From JBCCTX01 sp964468435 (GTDB lineage: Bacteria; Bacteroidota; Bacteroidia; J057), in contig CAYXVE010000001.1 in the NCBI GenBank assembly GCA_964468435.1, positions 62,001 through 126,000 of the forward strand: a DNA stretch of 64,000 bases, in the 5' to 3' direction. The notes beneath the pieces are model-generated. The model saw only the letters and a list, made by a program, of their open reading frames with translations, was not told the DNA's origin and did no database searches. Shown one piece after another: positions 60,229 to 64,000 of the stretch (position 1 is its first letter; each line of letters opens with the position of its first letter). The translations under genes and the position numbers were made by a program.

Positions 60229-61710
60229 TTATCTGTCTAGCCAAAAGAAAGGTGTAAACAACATTAAAACTGTAAATAGTTCCAGTCTACCTAGTAGCAT
60301 TAAAAAGGATAGAAACCACTTTCCTGCATCAGGTATTCTGGAAAAGTTAGTAGCATCCTGAGGTCCTACATCCCCAATTCCAGGGCCGATATTTCCTAAG
60401 GTTGCGATCACAGATCCAATTGCAGTGGTGAAATCAAGTCCCATAAGTGTCATGACAAACGATCCTGTAACAAATAGGATCACGAAAATCAGAAAGAATG
60501 ATGAAATTTTATTGACTACTTCATTCTGTATGGCTTTATTGTTGAATCTGACAGGTAAAACTGCTTTGGGATGAATCTGTCTTTTTAATTCCAGGTAACT
60601 ATTCTTGAAAACAACCAGAAACCTAACAAGTTTCATACCACCACTGGTAGAGCCTGCGCAGGCTCCTGAAAACATGAGGACAAAAAATAAGAGTGTCAGA
60701 AACTGTCCCCATTCGGTATATGCGTCGGTTCCAAATCCTGTAGTTGTGATGATGGCCAAAACCTGAAAAGCGCCATACCGGAATGCCTCTTCAAATGTAT
60801 AGCTGCGATGATCAAAAAAGATGCCCTGGCCGAAGTATATCATCGAGGTTACCAGTACGATCAGGATCATCGTAACAAATGCATACAGCCTGAACTCTTC
60901 ATTTTTCCACAAGCGGATGGGTTTCCCCAAGAAAGCTGAATAAGTCAGGGCAAAATTGGTCCCAGCGAGGAACATGAATATTGTAATAACATACTGATGA
61001 TAAGGGGAGAAAGCGCCTACGCTTGCTTGTCTGGTCGAGAAACCCCCTGTAGAAAGGGTTGACATGGAGTGGCATAAAGCTTCATAAAAGTTCATCCTGC
61101 CGAGCATCAGGAAAATAATTTCCAGAAAAGTCAGACCTATATAGATGATCCAAAGTGTTTTGGCTGTCTCTTTAATTCTAGGGGTAAGCTTATCTGGGGT
61201 AGGTCCGGGAACTTCGGCGGCATAGAGCTGCATGCCTCCAATACCAAGAAGGGGAAGAATAGCGATGGTAAGTACGATAATACCCATGCCACCGATCCAG
61301 TGGGTCATAGCCCGCCAGAAATGTAGACCTTTTGGGAGACTTTCAATCTCGTTGCCCAAAATAGAAGCTCCCGTAGTTGTAAAACCCGACATGCTTTCGA
61401 AAAATGCATCTGAAAAATCAGGAATCTCACCTGTCAACACATAGGGACATGCTCCCACCAGGGTCATGGTGATCCAGCCCAGTGTAACCACTACATATCC
61501 ATCTCTCTTTCTCAATTCATGTTTCTGATTGTTTCGGGTAAAAAACCATAAGATACTTCCCAACATCAAAGCTCCTAGTCCAGAATGCAGGATACCCATG
61601 AGGTCTTCACCACCAAAATAAAGCGAAAAGGGAATAGCAAGGAGCATGGCTACGCCGTTGATAGCGATCAATATGCTCAGGATATTAAATACAGCTCTGT
61701 AGTTTAACAT
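60229..61710 (-). CDS. trkH: Trk/Ktr-type potassium channel subunit TrkH
   Basis: TrkH is the potassium-conducting membrane subunit of the Trk system. The 493-residue protein has the fourfold MPM layout; selectivity-filter-like loops are MSGFTTTGASIL, MSTLSTGGFSTRQAS, ITTTGFGTDAYTEWGQ and ATLGNIGPGIGDVG, and RAMTHWIGGMGIIVL follows the first. The third loop retains TTTGFGT. Its gating subunit TrkA is encoded at 16659-17999 in this window. It is a single minus-strand gene; the start at ATG 61710 precedes the first membrane segment directly. No -7 box was identified upstream. Confidence 0.95.
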   Translation of the reverse strand: MLNYRAVFNILSILIAINGVAMLLAIPFSLYFGGEDLMGILHSGLGALMLGSILWFFTRNNQKHELRKRDGYVVVTLGWITMTLVGACPYVLTGEIPDFSDAFFESMSGFTTTGASILGNEIESLPKGLHFWRAMTHWIGGMGIIVLTIAILPLLGIGGMQLYAAEVPGPTPDKLTPRIKETAKTLWIIYIGLTFLEIIFLMLGRMNFYEALCHSMSTLSTGGFSTRQASVGAFSPYHQYVITIFMFLAGTNFALTYSAFLGKPIRLWKNEEFRLYAFVTMILIVLVTSMIYFGQGIFFDHRSYTFEEAFRYGAFQVLAIITTTGFGTDAYTEWGQFLTLLFFVLMFSGACAGSTSGGMKLVRFLVVFKNSYLELKRQIHPKAVLPVRFNNKAIQNEVVNKISSFFLIFVILFVTGSFVMTLMGLDFTTAIGSVIATLGNIGPGIGDVGPQDATNFSRIPDAGKWFLSFLMLLGRLELFTVLMLFTPFFWLDR

Positions 61711-61897
61711 ACCTTAATACCAAACAGAACGCAAGCAATGGAATTTTAGGTTATATATCAAATGTTAAATCAATATTAAAAAATTCAAGATGACTTAGAT
61801 ATTCACAAATTACCTGTTAAATTTAACTTTGGTTTTCTTTCGAAAATAAAGCAGTTTGTCTAATTAGTCTAAAGTAGTATCAGAGTTTAGTTCTTAT

Positions 61898-64000
61898 ATG
61901 AGGTTGGTTGATGCGACATTGCCCTTCAAAATTGTATATTCCATTTATCATCATGAGTATCTCGGATACTTAATATCCCCACATATTGTACAGATTCTTC
62001 CTGACGGACAACTTAGTCTGATTCATCAAGGCATTTACCCTGACAATATGAAGCAGTTTCGCAAGGGATTGGATGAAAAAGATGAAAATCTGATACGTTT
62101 GCTTGATGAAATCTCTCCCAAGACAGTTATCAAAAAATTTAATGGAAACCTCAGAGATCCTTCTACTTTTTTTATCCAGAAGTTTAAGGGAGAAATGCAA
62201 AAGATGGCATTGAAGTATATTGAGCGGAGATTAGCACGAATATTACCTCTTCTTACTGATAGAGAGGTTTTTGAAATGGGGAATGATGGATACGCTGCGC
62301 AGAAACCTATCAAAATACTGGATGAAAAGGCTACGGTTTTGTTTCACTTTCGCCGGATGGATCAGGAAGTGAGATACTTTCCCACGATTAAGCTTCATGG
62401 AGAAAGACTCAACTTCCAGTATAAAGGAGCAGCCATGATCTGTAAGGAGCCTGCCTGGATGTTGCTCAATCAAGAATTGTTTACTTTTGAAAAAGAGGTG
62501 GAAGGGATAAAGCTCATCCCTTTTTTGAAGAAAAATCACATTTCTATTCCTAAAGAAAAGGAAGAGGCATATTACAAGAAATTCGTAACCCAGATCATTG
62601 AAAAATATCACGTCTATGCTATGGGGTTTACAATAAAGACCATCAGGGAAGATCCCCGTTTTTCTATACAAGTAAAAAACCTCGGTAATTCCTTTTCCTT
62701 TATCAGAAAAGTGAACTATGGAAGATTTTTCATGAACCTGGAACCCTGGCAGCCTGTTAAGGTTTTTCTAGATAAGCAGGAAGATGAATACATTTTTTAC
62801 CGGATAGAACGAGATCAGGAAAAAGAGGACCATAAACGGCAAATCCTTTCTGGCATTTCCCCTAATCTTAGCAGTCTGACTCCCTGGGAATACATCGTAA
62901 AAGAGGAAGCCCTAAGCTGGCTGTCAAAATATACTGCTTATGCTGAGAGTAAGGGAATCCCTATCGAACAAAACAATAACGAATACCAGATCAATTTGGA
63001 CCGGCCAGAAATTGAGCTGGAAACTCATGAAGAAGGAGACTGGTTTGACATAAAAGCGATTGTCAAGATTGGAAAATTTAAGATCCCTTTTATCAAATTC
63101 AGAAAACATATACTCAAAAAAAAGCGTGAATATCTGCTCCCTGATAATACAGTAGCCATATTACCTGAGAGTTGGTTTTCTGACTATCGCCATCTTCTGG
63201 AAGTATCTGAAGCAAAAGAGGATCAGGAGACTTTACGTATCAAAAAATATCAGGTACCACTATTGAATTTTCCCTCTAAAGGTGAGGGAAGTCCTCTACA
63301 TGCCTGCTTGGAGACTCTGAAAAATGTAGATCGCATTCCTGATATTGCGCTACCTGCTAATCTCAAAGCTAAACTGAGAAATTATCAACAAAAGGGTTAT
63401 GAATGGCTTTGCTTTCTGAGAGATAATGGAATGGGAGGTATACTGGCTGATGATATGGGACTTGGAAAGACCCTGCAGACCCTTAGTCTGCTGTTGAATG
63501 AACAGGAGTCTGGCGCTGCTACCCCTTCCCTGATCATATTACCCACTTCATTGATTTACAATTGGAAAAGTGAGGCCTGTAAATTTACCCCTACACTGAA
63601 AATACGCATACACGCAGGTATCAACCGTTCCAAGGACCTTCAATCTTTCGAGGGTTATGATCTGATCCTCACCTCCTATGGCATTGCCAGGCAGGACATA
63701 GATGTTTTAAAGACATTTCCCTTCAACTATGTTATTCTGGATGAGAGCCAAATGATCAAGAATCCGGAATCAAAAACTGCAAAAGCCATTAAAAAGCTTA
63801 TCAGTAAGCATCGTCTGTCCCTGACTGGTACGCCCATTGAAAATACAGTCATGGATATCTGGTCACAAATGTCTTTTTTAAATCCTGGACTATTGGGTAA
63901 TGAAACATTTTTTCGGAAGTTTTATGTAACACCTATTGAGAAAGAGAAAAATGAGGAGCGTTCTGCCAAGTTGCGAAGGATCATTTATCCGTTCATGCTG
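61898..64000 (+). CDS. SNF2-family DEAD/H helicase, C-terminal part missing
   Basis: The frame opens at ATG 61898 and stays open to the window end (701 codons), so the C-terminal helicase half lies outside. Residues 1-490 are an N-terminal region typical of bacterial SNF2 proteins (RapA-unrelated, possibly SWIM-less type), with no zinc finger visible. The first RecA-like domain begins with LRNYQQKGYEWLCFLRDNGMGGILADDMGLGKT (Walker A near residue 517-524), then ILPTSLIYNWKSEACKF (Ia), LTSYG, VILDESQMIKNP (motif II, DESQ, near 613) and LSLTGTPIENTVMDIWS (motif III). It should use ATP to move on double-stranded DNA, in chromatin-like remodelling or repair. No operon partner is visible. Confidence 0.93.
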   Translation, partial: MRLVDATLPFKIVYSIYHHEYLGYLISPHIVQILPDGQLSLIHQGIYPDNMKQFRKGLDEKDENLIRLLDEISPKTVIKKFNGNLRDPSTFFIQKFKGEMQKMALKYIERRLARILPLLTDREVFEMGNDGYAAQKPIKILDEKATVLFHFRRMDQEVRYFPTIKLHGERLNFQYKGAAMICKEPAWMLLNQELFTFEKEVEGIKLIPFLKKNHISIPKEKEEAYYKKFVTQIIEKYHVYAMGFTIKTIREDPRFSIQVKNLGNSFSFIRKVNYGRFFMNLEPWQPVKVFLDKQEDEYIFYRIERDQEKEDHKRQILSGISPNLSSLTPWEYIVKEEALSWLSKYTAYAESKGIPIEQNNNEYQINLDRPEIELETHEEGDWFDIKAIVKIGKFKIPFIKFRKHILKKKREYLLPDNTVAILPESWFSDYRHLLEVSEAKEDQETLRIKKYQVPLLNFPSKGEGSPLHACLETLKNVDRIPDIALPANLKAKLRNYQQKGYEWLCFLRDNGMGGILADDMGLGKTLQTLSLLLNEQESGAATPSLIILPTSLIYNWKSEACKFTPTLKIRIHAGINRSKDLQSFEGYDLILTSYGIARQDIDVLKTFPFNYVILDESQMIKNPESKTAKAIKKLISKHRLSLTGTPIENTVMDIWSQMSFLNPGLLGNETFFRKFYVTPIEKEKNEERSAKLRRIIYPFML

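Overview
The window is a stretch of ordinary chromosomal core and near-core genes from a member of the Bacteroidota, most likely from the Saprospiria or Cytophagia side of the phylum. The lineage call rests on these points: an LpxC-FabZ fusion followed by lpxA; a secreted FG-GAP protein with a type IX secretion (T9SS) sorting tail; a eukaryote-type GT3 glycogen synthase; a GlnN-type glutamine synthetase (GSIII) beside a eukaryote-like GSII; BatA-type and DUF3179 proteins; and several TAnnTTTG-like -7 promoter boxes. I see no transposase, integrase, CRISPR array, phage module or toxin/defence island.

Layout. 1-4.1 kb (-): a glycogen group with a GT4/GT5 glycosyltransferase (cut by the window start), a small membrane protein and GT3 glycogen synthase. 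4.2-6.8 kb (+): yidC and rpe. 6.9-11.4 kb: a DUF3179 lipoprotein, tRNA-Gly(GCC) with terminator, a DUF255/thioredoxin-fold lipoprotein and an unknown lipoprotein. 11.6-15.1 kb: two divergent glutamine synthetases, GSIII and GSII. 15.4-20.5 kb: an MBL-fold hydrolase, trkA, a TPR protein, an Nfu-type Fe-S protein and an amidase. 20.7-27.5 kb: a large TamB, a TetR regulator, an SDR oxidoreductase and a DUF218 protein.

27.8-39.7 kb is one long minus-strand block. It holds lpxD, lpxC-fabZ, an unusually long lpxA, an orphan ABC ATPase, a T9SS-exported FG-GAP protein, an M20 dipeptidase and an HD hydrolase, several joined by ATGA overlaps. Upstream of lpxD lie a BatA/vWA membrane protein and a dihydroorotase homologue that has lost nearly all catalytic residues. 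40-43 kb encodes a TRAP transporter whose binding protein is convergent to its membrane subunits. 43.2-49.7 kb: a PP2C phosphatase with TPR/Sel1 repeats, thiC under a TPP riboswitch, and tex. 49.8-56.7 kb: ispE, a TlpA-like thioredoxin protein, a Gfo/Idh/MocA oxidoreductase, a PHP-domain protein, a VOC protein and an SRAP (HMCES/YedK) protein. 56.9-64 kb: sufT-sufE, hemH with a five-cysteine insertion, a tandem UspA protein, trkH and the 5' part of an SNF2 helicase.

Functional links: glycogen metabolism, nitrogen assimilation by two GS isozymes, lipid A initiation, Fe-S/heme supply (Nfu, SufE, SufT, HemH) and potassium uptake (TrkA and TrkH, 42 kb apart). I did not find a clearly new multi-gene system. 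The best leads are the degenerate dihydroorotase, the duplicated beta-helix in LpxA, the cysteine-rich HemH, the GSII/GSIII control region, the split TRAP locus and a MITE-like palindrome upstream of the PP2C gene. All domain calls come from reading motifs; no database search was run.
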